A stretch of DNA of 39,721 nt from an uncultured Lachnospiraceae bacterium (GCA_910579645.1 CAJTVK010000027.1:1-39721), one strand, 5' to 3'. Positions 15,721 through 22,732 are shown, numbered from the stretch's first letter. Notes: a model not told the origin generated them from the letters alone. A program made the numbers and translations.

Positions 15721-16697
15721 GAAAAAGGCTGGGAATATTGTTGGGTGCGGTGATGCTTTGCATGCTGGCATTTACCGGGTGCGGGAGCGACAGCGGCGCA
15801 GCTTCCAATAAAGACATAAAAATTCTTCTTGTTTTAAACCAAATGGACAGCTTCCGCGAGACACTTGTTGCGGCGGCGAGGGATACCGCCGAGGCGGAGG
15901 GCGTGGGGTTTGACTTCAAGGATGCGGACGGCTCCATTGAGAAGCAGGTGAATTATCTGAAATCGGCCGAGGCGGAGGGTTACGATGTGATTCTCTGCAG
16001 TCCCATATCCTCAGAGACGGTTGTGGAGCTGAAGGCAAGTGCCGGAGACATACCGATTATTTTTATCAATAGCTGTCCGGATGAAAAGCAGCTGAAAGAA
16101 GGAAAATATATCTATGCCGGATCTGACGAGTATGTGGCAGGGCAGTTTCAGGCCGAATATGTGCTGGACAAGCTGGCAGACCGGCAGGAGATTCATGTGG
16201 TGCTGATAAAGGGAGAAAAAGCGCATTCCGCCACAGACGGGAGAACCAAAGGCGTAAAGCAGACGCTGGAAAGCAGCGGGAAGACAATCCGTTATGTGTT
16301 TGAGGATTATGCCGATTGGGATCAGGAATTGTCAAAGCATCTGTTTGAAATATTTTTAAAGACCGGATCGCCGGTGGATTGCGTGATCTGTGAAAATGAT
16401 TCGATGGCGCTTGGAGTGATTGAAGTGTGCAAAGCCGAAAATATTGATCTGAGCGCTTTGCCGGTGCTGGGCGTGGATGCGACAGCCGACGGGTGCGCGG
16501 CAATCAAAAGCGGAGAGATGGCATTTACCGTCTGTCAGTCCGGAACCGGTCAGGGGGAAGCCGCGGTAAAAGCGGCGATTCGGTTTGCACGGGGAGAATC
16601 CTTGGATTCGCTGGAGGGTGTCAGCGAGGACGGGAAATATGTGTGGGTTCCTTTTGAAAAAGTAGACAGCACAAATGTTTCGCAGTATAGTAACTGA
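15717..16697 (+). CDS. Sugar-binding lipoprotein, periplasmic-binding-protein type I (ribose/galactose-like)
   Basis: A 326-aa exported lipoprotein. The signal peptide MRKRLGILLGAVMLCMLAFTGC ends in a lipobox with Cys about residue 21. The mature part has the two-lobe fold of Peripla_BP_4 proteins: KILLVLNQMDSFRETLVAAA, VILCSPISSETVV, IPIIFINSC, GSDEYVAGQFQAEYVL, DGRTKGVKQTL, CVICENDSMALGVIEV and VLGVDATADGCAAIKSGEMAFTV. These are typical of RbsB/MglB relatives. There is no ABC permease or ATPase gene beside it. It overlaps the chemoreceptor stop by 4 nt, so its likely role is to capture a sugar and present it to that receptor rather than feed a transporter. The ligand is unknown. Confidence 0.9.
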   Translation: MRKRLGILLGAVMLCMLAFTGCGSDSGAASNKDIKILLVLNQMDSFRETLVAAARDTAEAEGVGFDFKDADGSIEKQVNYLKSAEAEGYDVILCSPISSETVVELKASAGDIPIIFINSCPDEKQLKEGKYIYAGSDEYVAGQFQAEYVLDKLADRQEIHVVLIKGEKAHSATDGRTKGVKQTLESSGKTIRYVFEDYADWDQELSKHLFEIFLKTGSPVDCVICENDSMALGVIEVCKAENIDLSALPVLGVDATADGCAAIKSGEMAFTVCQSGTGQGEAAVKAAIRFARGESLDSLEGVSEDGKYVWVPFEKVDSTNVSQYSN

Positions 16698-16712
16698 CTT
16701 TAGTTCATAGCA

Positions 16713-16857
16713 GGTAACAGTTCAGCCCAGGACTTTGCACTTGCTGCAAAGTCCGTGCAAATGTGTAAATTTAGTCAAGAGGGAATCTGCCCCTCGCCGC
16801 AGGCGACTTGGAATGGGCAGATTCCGTAACAGGGAAGCCGCAGGCTGAACTGTTACC
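16713..16857. repeat. Structured inverted-repeat element (145 bp), shares its end with a sequence near 29.07 kb
   Basis: Perfect 15-bp terminal inverted repeats, GGTAACAGTTCAGCC (16713-16727) and its complement (16843-16857), enclose two further hairpins. One is GGACTTTGCA with TGCAAAGTCC. The other is GAATCTGCCC with GGGCAGATTC, which carries a small TCGCC/GGCGA stem inside. There is no open frame. The right end (about 16825-16850) is identical over about 26 nt to 29064-29089, so this is a dispersed repeat, MITE-like or of another small extragenic type. It sits between the binding-protein gene and the RiPP promoter and could also act as a terminator. Confidence 0.75.
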
Positions 16858-16885
16858 ATAGCAGTAGTGGGGATGAACAAAAATC

Positions 16886-16914
16886 TTGACTTGTCAAGTG
16901 ATTTGTGATATGAT
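16886..16914 (+). promoter_or_regulatory. RiPP promoter with a dyad over the -35
   Basis: TTGACT (16886-16891), a 17-nt spacer and TATGAT (16909-16914) lie about 78 nt upstream of the precursor ATG. The sequence CTTGACTTGTCAAG (16885-16898) is a perfect 6-bp dyad overlapping the -35, a possible operator. Confidence 0.75.
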
Positions 16915-16991
16915 TTCAAAAATCAAAGATGGAATGGAATTCGGGCTTATAAGAGAACTTGCTGATTAATATGCATAAGAAGGAGATAGCT

Positions 16992-17123
16992 ATGGAGGAG
17001 CCGAGAATTAGTTGGATAGTATTAAGCAATGATATTGAAGAAGAGGCTGCATTTGAAGCTTGGGATGGACCTTGTTATACAGATTGTAGCAGTGACGACT
17101 GTGATTCCCACAGTAGTTGGTGA
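16992..17123 (+). CDS. RiPP precursor peptide, 43 aa, Cys/Asp-rich core
   Basis: A short gene with an AGGAGA ribosome site 6 nt before its ATG, directly after a strong promoter. The leader part (1 to about 25) is acidic: MEEPRISWIVLSNDIEEEAA then FEAWD. The C-terminal part GPCYTDCSSDDCDSHSSW has three Cys (28, 32, 37) interleaved with four Asp (31, 35, 36, 38) and ends in Trp43. Two CxxD units (C28-D31 and C32-D35) stand out. The arrangement of small gene, terminator, PqqD-like protein and radical SAM/SPASM enzyme is the standard architecture of radical-SAM RiPPs, in which Cys is often cross-linked by thioether. No GG cleavage motif is visible. The family is not one I can name. Confidence 0.85.
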   Translation: MEEPRISWIVLSNDIEEEAAFEAWDGPCYTDCSSDDCDSHSSW

Positions 17124-17155
17124 AATATATTATCAGCGATAAAAACATCCGAAAG

Positions 17156-17202
17156 AGCTTTTTATAATTCTTGCAGCGGAGGAATTATAAAAAGCTTTTT
17201 TG
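17156..17202 (+). terminator. Intrinsic terminator/attenuator after the precursor gene
   Basis: AGCTTTTTATAATTC (17156-17170) pairs perfectly with its complement at 17182-17196, followed by a run of six T. Placed 32 nt after the precursor stop and before the maturation genes, it would yield much precursor mRNA and little enzyme mRNA by read-through. Confidence 0.85.
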
Positions 17203-17270
17203 ATGCTAAAAATGCAGTTCCTGGTAAGTGAATTCTCCGCTGAGAGATTTTATTTAAGAAAGGCTGTCGT

Positions 17271-17594
17271 GTGTCTGCACACGTCCATCTCTATTTGTGC
17301 GGAAGTGAAGCGACCGAATGGTTGATAAATATGAAATTAAAATATCAATTTGAAATAATTGAAATGGAAGATGAATATAAAGCAGTGCCTATAGATGAAA
17401 CCAGCCCATGTGGTATATTATCGATGAACGAAAGTGCGGTGGAGATATTTAAACTTTTGAGTAAAGAAACAGAGACAAGCGTTGTTATCGCAGATTTAAC
17501 AAAAAGATATCCAAATGAATCAGAAGATATCATCAGACAGTTTGTAGAGAAAACACTTGACATATTGAAAAAGGCAGGGTTAATTCTTGCATAG
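17271..17594 (+). CDS. PqqD-like RiPP recognition protein
   Basis: From the internal ATG at 17331 the protein (87 aa, MKLKYQFEIIEMEDEYKAVP) matches the PqqD domain: a short beta hairpin, then LSMNESAVEIFKLLSKETETSVV, then helices with RYPNESEDIIRQFVEKTLDI. Such domains bind the leader peptide and present it to the radical SAM enzyme. The longer start, GTG 17271, has a well-placed AAGAAAGG 7 nt upstream and would add 20 residues (SAHVHLYLCGSEATEWLIN) foreign to the family. The true start is therefore uncertain. It ends 15 nt before the radical SAM gene and is surely co-transcribed with it. Confidence 0.85.
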   Translation: MSAHVHLYLCGSEATEWLINMKLKYQFEIIEMEDEYKAVPIDETSPCGILSMNESAVEIFKLLSKETETSVVIADLTKRYPNESEDIIRQFVEKTLDILKKAGLILA

Positions 17595-17609
17595 GGGGCA
17601 GAGAATTAA

Positions 17610-18968
17610 ATGATAGTTATAAGTGAAGCAAGAAGAGATATTTCTAAAATTTGGGGAAATAAAGAACCGATTCCTGAAAAAAAATACTGTTTGCTATGCT
17701 ATTCGATTCAATTAGTTTGTGAAGATGGAATGCTTGTTTTAAATACAATATCCGGAGAACTGATATTGCTGGATAAAAATGAGACAGAACGATGGAAGGC
17801 GATGCCTGCATTGTATGAGCCATGGATGGACGAACTGATACGAAAGCATTTCCTTGTTCCCGAAGAGACGGATGCAGTGCAAATAGTAGAAAATTTACGC
17901 AAAATATTGCTTCTTCTGAATAAGAAAAGTGATATCGTCAATTACACAATCTTGCCAACCAGCGCATGCAATGCCCGGTGTTTCTATTGCTATGAATGCG
18001 GAGATCCGCATATTACTATGACAGAAGAGACGGCATCAAAAGTAGTTTCTTTTATTGAGGCTCACAATGGTGGGAAACCGATTCGTATTCGTTGGTTTGG
18101 AGGAGAACCATTGATTGGAGCGAACAGAATTACGCAGATTTGTAAAGAACTGAGAGAAAGAAATATCAAATATTCTTCGCGGATGGTTAGTAACGGATAC
18201 CTCTTCGATGAGAAAATGGTTTATTTGGCGGCGGAAGAATGGAAGCTGAAACATATCCAGATTACTTTAGATGGGACGGAAGAAATATATAACAAAGTTA
18301 AAGCTTATAAGTCTGTGTCAGACAATCCGTTTCTAAGAGTGTTAAGAAATATTGAACTTTTGCTGGAAAAAGATATTAGTGTTGATATTCGTTTAAATCT
18401 CGGCTCTCATAATTATGAAGATTTGACGGAACTGGTTGCACAAATTTCGTATTATTTTCCGGACAAGCAACATTTGAATGTATATAGTCATCTGCTGTTT
18501 CGTGATTGTGGTTTTGAACCGGTTCATTTTAGTCAAAGCGAACTTCAGCAGCTTTTATCTGCACAGGAACTGCTGGAAGAAAGAATCTATGAATGCGGGC
18601 TCTTTACAAGCAGCGAGGAACTTTTATCTTTAAAAAGATGTCAGTGTATGGCAAACGATGATGCTTCTGTCCTGATTAATCCTCAAGGGCTTCTCGGAAA
18701 GTGTGAACACTATGCTTTTGACCATTTAGTTGGGGATTTGAGTTGCGGAGTCACTGACAAGGAGCAGGTAATGTATTGGAAAGAAAGGGAAACTTTGCCG
18801 AATTGCCGGAAATGTTCTTTTTATCCTTCTTGCCTTCGCCTAAAAAAATGTGATCCGCAACTGTATTGTTATGATTTATTCTTAAAAGCAAAAAAGAAAA
18901 AAGCAATTCTAAATATTAAGCAGGTATATGAAAACTATGTTAGAAAATGCAAAAGAGATAGAATTTGA
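17610..18968 (+). CDS. Radical SAM/SPASM peptide maturase
   Basis: A 452-aa iron-sulfur enzyme expected to modify the 43-aa precursor. An N-terminal domain (1 to about 110) of unrecognised type precedes the radical SAM core with CX3CX2C at C120, C124 and C127 (TSACNARCFYCYECG) and the SAM-binding GGEP motif at 164-167 (WFGGEPLIG). The C-terminal SPASM/Twitch region has Cys at 344, 346 and 365 and a dense set at 399, 402, 408, 414 and 420 (NCRKCSFYPSCLRLKKC). These are enough for two auxiliary clusters. A GGGGGC ribosome site precedes the ATG. Its last 41 nt overlap the next gene. Family knowledge suggests thioether or C-C cross-links; which bond is formed is unknown. Confidence 0.92.
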   Translation: MIVISEARRDISKIWGNKEPIPEKKYCLLCYSIQLVCEDGMLVLNTISGELILLDKNETERWKAMPALYEPWMDELIRKHFLVPEETDAVQIVENLRKILLLLNKKSDIVNYTILPTSACNARCFYCYECGDPHITMTEETASKVVSFIEAHNGGKPIRIRWFGGEPLIGANRITQICKELRERNIKYSSRMVSNGYLFDEKMVYLAAEEWKLKHIQITLDGTEEIYNKVKAYKSVSDNPFLRVLRNIELLLEKDISVDIRLNLGSHNYEDLTELVAQISYYFPDKQHLNVYSHLLFRDCGFEPVHFSQSELQQLLSAQELLEERIYECGLFTSSEELLSLKRCQCMANDDASVLINPQGLLGKCEHYAFDHLVGDLSCGVTDKEQVMYWKERETLPNCRKCSFYPSCLRLKKCDPQLYCYDLFLKAKKKKAILNIKQVYENYVRKCKRDRI

Positions 18969-19926
18969 TGCCGTCTCGCCAAAGAACCATTATTTATTTC
19001 TTTATGACGAAGTTTTAATGAAGCATAAAGAAATGTTTGAGTACTGCTCCAAGTTCGATGTATCAAGAGAAATTACTGCGCCGAGCAGAAGAGACTACGA
19101 AGAACTTAATGAATTACTTTTACGGATTCATGAAAAATATAATATAGAAATGAATGTAAATTATGCTCAATTATATTTATGGCAAAAGTGTTTTCTTGAC
19201 AAGACCGATGATGAGGCAATCCTTGCAGCTTCCTATCTGGTAAAGTTTTGTGTGATGGCTGATTGTATATTGGACTCGGCATGTTTTTCGGAAAAACAAA
19301 AGAAGGATGTATGCAAAAAAAGTAATCTTCTTTTAAGACAGACGGATAGTAAAGATGAGTTCACGGAGTTGGACAGGCTGTTATCGGGATTTTTAAATTA
19401 CATGCACATGCAGAAGGATGACATATTTTTTAGTAAGGAAATATTGAAAAAAACTCTCCGAAAAGCGTTCCAATCGGAGATATATATGTATAAATCGAAG
19501 ATAGATTTTTCAAAAGATATAAAAGAAAGAAACCCCTCATTATTAGTGGATAAATCAATTGAATTTGAAAAGGCAGCTTTTATAATTTCTCTATATGGAA
19601 ATAATAATGAAAATTCAGTTCTTGCGGCAGAATTACTTGGAAAAGTGTTTTGGCTGGTGGATGATTTATGTGATTTTATTGATGATATCAAAAACAGACG
19701 TAAAAATTCTCTGCTTATTTATTGCGTTGACAAAGAGACATTCGGTTCCTTTGAGGAAAGATTGGAAAATGTGTTTAAAAATATGAATAGGGCAGTCAAC
19801 GAATTGGAAAGTATATTAAGAAAACTTAGAAATTATGTAAATGAGCCTTTCTTTTGTTTCTTGGTAGCGCATATTTGGAATTGGTTTGAACCTGTGCGAG
19901 TTGCCGTTCAGAATAATGAGAGATAA
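18928..19926 (+). CDS. All-helical protein resembling class I isoprenoid synthases, in the RiPP operon
   Basis: A 332-aa protein with no signal or membrane segment, mostly alpha-helical. Two Asp-rich helices are the key sign. One is FCVMADCILDSA (D112, D116). The other is VFWLVDDLCDFIDDIKNRRKN (D245, D246, D249, D252, D253), placed about 130 residues apart, like the two metal-binding motifs of trans-prenyl or terpene synthases. The first motif is weaker than a canonical DDxxD. It overlaps the radical SAM gene by 41 nt (ATG 18937 is another start), so it is part of the same maturation operon. It could prenylate the peptide, make a terpenoid partner, or be a repurposed fold. The assignment rests on motif reading only. 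Confidence 0.6.
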   Translation: MKTMLENAKEIEFDAVSPKNHYLFLYDEVLMKHKEMFEYCSKFDVSREITAPSRRDYEELNELLLRIHEKYNIEMNVNYAQLYLWQKCFLDKTDDEAILAASYLVKFCVMADCILDSACFSEKQKKDVCKKSNLLLRQTDSKDEFTELDRLLSGFLNYMHMQKDDIFFSKEILKKTLRKAFQSEIYMYKSKIDFSKDIKERNPSLLVDKSIEFEKAAFIISLYGNNNENSVLAAELLGKVFWLVDDLCDFIDDIKNRRKNSLLIYCVDKETFGSFEERLENVFKNMNRAVNELESILRKLRNYVNEPFFCFLVAHIWNWFEPVRVAVQNNER

Positions 19927-20000
19927 TGCCGCGGCCGCTGTGCAGGAACTGACATCATCATAAATAGCTTATTAAAAAAAGAAAAATTTGAAAAAAGGGC

Positions 20001-20029
20001 TTGTCAAAAACTGGCGGATATGGTATGAT
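20001..20029 (+). promoter_or_regulatory. tRNA-Leu promoter
   Basis: TTGTCA (20001-20006), a 17-nt spacer and TATGAT (20024-20029), 38 nt before the tRNA. Confidence 0.8.
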
Positions 20030-20067
20030 ATATTTCGGTTGTTAAAGCAACTTAAACACGGGAAACT

Positions 20068-20150
20068 GCTGGTGTGGCGGAATGGCAGACGCATCAGACT
20101 CAAAATCTGACGAGGGCAACCTTGTACGAGTTCAAGTCTCGTCACCAGCA
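20068..20150 (+). tRNA. tRNA-Leu (anticodon CAA)
   Basis: The acceptor stem GCTGGTG pairs with CACCAGC and is followed by discriminator A. The anticodon stem TCAGA/TCTGA encloses the loop CTCAAAA, giving CAA, which reads UUG. A long variable arm (CGAGGGCAACCTTG) makes it a class II tRNA, and the T arm contains GTTCAAGTC. CCA is not encoded. It is a single tRNA with its own promoter and terminator, adjacent to the RiPP locus. Confidence 0.95.
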
Positions 20151-20157
20151 TTAGAAA

Positions 20158-20185
20158 GTATCAGAATGATTCTGATGCTTTTTTT
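20158..20185 (+). terminator. tRNA terminator
   Basis: ATCAGAA and TTCTGAT form a stem around TGA, extended by two more pairs including one G-U, followed by seven T. Confidence 0.85.
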
Positions 20186-20247
20186 ATGCACATGGGCACC
20201 AAAATGAAATGCATGCCGCTTATCCCGTTGCCTGTAGGAATAAATAA

Positions 20248-20302
20248 CCCTGTCTTATGTCATGCTGCTTTATTTTGCATATCTGACATAGACAGGGATT
20301 TT
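20248..20302. terminator. Probable bidirectional terminator below the ZorAB-like pair
   Basis: CCCTGTCTTATGTCA and TGACATAGACAGGG form a long stem with a one-base bulge and a 21-nt loop. T-rich sequence follows on both strands (ATTTTTG on plus; TTATTTATT on minus). It ends the minus-strand transcript from the gene at 20348. Confidence 0.65.
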
Positions 20303-20347
20303 TGTGTATATTTTCGCAAGCATTGAGTCAGGCGGATGCGGATTGGC

Positions 20348-21232
20348 TTACTGTGCCAGGATGCCCGCTATTTTCTCAATCATCTCATCCTCCCGCAGCC
20401 GGAACTTGATTTCTACCCGGCGGGAAGCGGCCATGTCAATTTCCTGCGGATTCTCCGTATAGACCGGATCGCTGTAAGACCGTCCGTTTACCGTCATAAG
20501 CTGGCGCAGCTGGCCGATTTTTTCTTCGCTTAAGCCGTTCTTTGGATCTTGGCAGAAGTTGGCTACTGCATTGGCACGGTTGTAGGACAGTTCCATGTTG
20601 CTTTGGTAGCCGCCGTCCGTGTCCGTGTGGCCTTCAATGATGATTTCGGCAATATACGGCCGATAAGCATCCTGAAGAAGCACATCCAAGTAAAGAGGGA
20701 TGATTTCTTTCAGCGTATCCATGCTTTCCGTCGTCAGTTTGGCACTGTTGTAGCGGAAAAGGACATCGGAAGAGAAAGTGATGGAACCGGTCTGGGGGTC
20801 TACTTTCATTGTGGAATTGCTGAAGGTGTTCTGCAAGGCACCGATAATATCCGTCCGTATGCCTACAATATCCTGCAGCTCGCTTTTGGTGGCGGCCAGC
20901 TCGGCTCTGGCACTGTCGATTTCCGAATAGGCTTTTGCCAATTCGGCCTCGGTCATTTCCGAGTAGGCATAGGCTTCTTTCAGCTGATTCAGTGACTCTT
21001 CCAATTCCCGGTTGGACAATGCAATTTCTTCCCGGTATTTTTCCAAATCTTCCTTGGCGGAATTGAGTTCCAGGCGGGTCTGATCCAAATCAGTGGTCTT
21101 CTGTTTATATATGGACAGTGTAATGGCAATCATCAGTACGAAAATCAGCAGCAGCGCTGCCATCATGTCGGAGTATGACTGCCAGAAGCTGTGTTCATGA
21201 AAGGCCTCTCTGTTTTTTCTGCTATTTTTCAT
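20348..21232 (-). CDS. ZorB/MotB-like OmpA-domain protein
   Basis: A 294-aa stator-like protein. A short cytoplasmic N-terminus is followed by one membrane helix, WQSYSDMMAALLLIFVLMIAITL, with D22 at the position of the proton-carrying Asp of MotB/ZorB. A coiled coil (about 45-125, rich in Glu, Leu and Lys) leads to a C-terminal OmpA-like peptidoglycan-binding domain (about 150-285) with VLFRYNSAKLT, IIIEGHTDTDGGYQSNMELS, NRANAVANF and AASRRVEIKF. It overlaps the channel gene upstream by 11 nt. ZorAB pairs form a proton-driven motor in Zorya phage defence, but the ZorC/D or ZorE effectors are not here. Function is therefore inferred only as a peptidoglycan-anchored ion-driven complex. Confidence 0.88.
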   Translation of the reverse strand: MKNSRKNREAFHEHSFWQSYSDMMAALLLIFVLMIAITLSIYKQKTTDLDQTRLELNSAKEDLEKYREEIALSNRELEESLNQLKEAYAYSEMTEAELAKAYSEIDSARAELAATKSELQDIVGIRTDIIGALQNTFSNSTMKVDPQTGSITFSSDVLFRYNSAKLTTESMDTLKEIIPLYLDVLLQDAYRPYIAEIIIEGHTDTDGGYQSNMELSYNRANAVANFCQDPKNGLSEEKIGQLRQLMTVNGRSYSDPVYTENPQEIDMAASRRVEIKFRLREDEMIEKIAGILAQ

Positions 21233-22385
21233 ATAAATCCCTCATCTGATTAAAGGTATATAATTGGTTGCTGATATCCTCATTTAAGGTGTCGCAGGCA
21301 CGGGAAAGAATTTCCTGTTGGTTTTTCAGTTCTTTGGCAAACCTTTCCTGCCGTGTCATGGTATGGTCCATAGTTTCCATAAGGATGCGGCTGGCTTCCA
21401 GCAATTCTTTCGTGGTATTTTCCATGCTCTGATAATTACGGGAATAAATGGCCTGTGCGTCACAGGCATCGTTCAGGGATTTCCCCAGTCTCTCGAAATC
21501 GGATCCCATTGTCTGGGAAAGCTGGCGGACAAATTCCTGCAGCATCCGTTCCATCCCTGCAGTCTGCGCTTCTGCGGTGCCTTTTAGCAGATCCAGTATA
21601 GATTTCATGGAATTGGCCATATTTGCCTGATATACAAGCATGGCCTTGGAATTTTCGTCCGCATTGGCGCCGACGGAGGGCATGACGCATTCCCGATAGC
21701 AGGTGTGGAACTCGGAAAGCACTTGGTAGGAATAGGCCATTATGCTTCTGTATACGAAATTAAATACGAGGGAAAAGAAAATGCCGTACACAGATGTGTG
21801 AAAAGCCACTTTCATGCCGTCCAAAAGCGGGCCTACATTGTCGGAAATGGTAAAAATATCATTGCCGGAAAAAGCGCTCAGACCCAAGGAAAGCCCTATG
21901 AAAGTGCCCAGTATGCCAAGCCCGGTCATGGTTCCTGCGATATTGGAATTGTAGTGGGAAGAGCCAAGCTGATCCAGCATGTCTTCGTTTATGTATTCTT
22001 CCAGTTCGCATACATTGGTCAGGCCGCGTTTGGTCGTGTAGCTTCTCATGCGCTTCTGGTATTTGGAAAAAGCTTCGTCCAACGCCGGATTTTCAAACGG
22101 ATTTTTCTTGTCGCGGTATTCGCCCCAGAGGTTTTTCCCCGTTTCCTTATATCTTTTATAGATGGAAAAAGTAGCAAAGGAAAGGGCATCTACACAGCGG
22201 TTCAGCCTTGCGAAGCTGACGGCGGACAGGACGAATAATATTCCGATGACCAACAGACAGCCAAGGTTGATAAGCAGGTTGGCGTAGGATGTGATTTCCC
22301 CGGTGAAGACACCGTTGAGATAAAGAATATATCCTAAAACAAGGAAGTAAAATAAAAATAAGATAAAATATATTTTGTTTTTCAT
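21222..22385 (-). CDS. ZorA/MotA/TolQ-type proton channel protein
   Basis: A 387-aa membrane protein from ATG 22385, which has AGGAGG about 8 nt upstream; an earlier in-frame start at 22439 lacks one. Two N-terminal helices (IYFILFLFYFLVLGYILYL; NLLINLGCLLVIGILFVLSA) precede a cytoplasmic loop. The MotA/TolQ/ExbB core then follows: TGLGILGTFIGLSLGL and FHTSVYGIFFSLVFNFVYRS. The C-terminal 130 residues are a long helical tail (MERMLQEFVRQLSQTMGSDF, KELKNQQEILSRACDTL), as in ZorA and unlike flagellar MotA. It is translationally coupled to the OmpA-domain gene and driven by a promoter at 22411-22439. No ZorC, ZorD or ZorE follows; the next gene downstream is a tRNA on the other strand. Confidence 0.88.
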   Translation of the reverse strand: MKNKIYFILFLFYFLVLGYILYLNGVFTGEITSYANLLINLGCLLVIGILFVLSAVSFARLNRCVDALSFATFSIYKRYKETGKNLWGEYRDKKNPFENPALDEAFSKYQKRMRSYTTKRGLTNVCELEEYINEDMLDQLGSSHYNSNIAGTMTGLGILGTFIGLSLGLSAFSGNDIFTISDNVGPLLDGMKVAFHTSVYGIFFSLVFNFVYRSIMAYSYQVLSEFHTCYRECVMPSVGANADENSKAMLVYQANMANSMKSILDLLKGTAEAQTAGMERMLQEFVRQLSQTMGSDFERLGKSLNDACDAQAIYSRNYQSMENTTKELLEASRILMETMDHTMTRQERFAKELKNQQEILSRACDTLNEDISNQLYTFNQMRDLYEK

Positions 22386-22410
22386 ATAGTTCCTCCTTCG
22401 TATTTTCTTC

Positions 22411-22439
22411 ACAATAACATAAGTGGGAAGGTATCTCAA
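22411..22439 (-). promoter_or_regulatory. Promoter of the ZorAB-like pair
   Basis: On the minus strand TTGAGA (22439-22434), a 17-nt spacer and TATTGT (22416-22411) lie about 25 nt before the start codon. The -10 is imperfect. Confidence 0.5.
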
Positions 22440-22586
22440 GAGATTGGGAGAAATCTTAATTAAAAATTAGGAATTTGTTTTGGTGCGGAAAGAGGGATGA
22501 GGGACTGCCGGTTCTGCCGCAAAAATATAAAAAATGGATAAATTCGCCGGAAAACGCTTTTTTTTGCCTGATTTTTCTGCTAGGAT

Positions 22587-22732
22587 TAGAGCGTGTCTTA
22601 AAATTCATTCCTGTCATCTGCAAAACGATGTATCGTTTCACCACTTTGCGCGATATTAAGAGCATAAATGCTCTTAATATCCCACAAACTGTGACGCACA
22701 TCTGGCAGAAAGCAATTTTAAGACACGCTCTA
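22587..22732. mobile_element. MITE-like element, 146 bp with 19-bp inverted ends
   Basis: TAGAGCGTGTCTTAAAATT (22587-22605) is perfectly inverted at 22714-22732. Inside, GATATTAAGAGCAT pairs with ATGCTCTTAATATC around two bases. There is no transposase frame. CTAGGA occurs just outside the left end and at the right end, which may be a target duplication but does not fit the ends exactly. The element lies in the divergent gap between the ZorAB-like pair and the synthase-like gene. The surrounding 22440-22825 region has no gene and I see no convincing plus-strand promoter. Confidence 0.8.

Noticed and set aside
20549..20995. 148-codon plus-strand frame opposite the ZorB-like gene.
   Set aside because: Antisense to a protein with clear OmpA motifs, with no ribosome site.
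20348..22385. Flagellar stator MotA/MotB.
   Set aside because: The long helical tail of the channel protein, the long coiled coil of the partner and the lack of flagellar genes fit the ZorAB type better.
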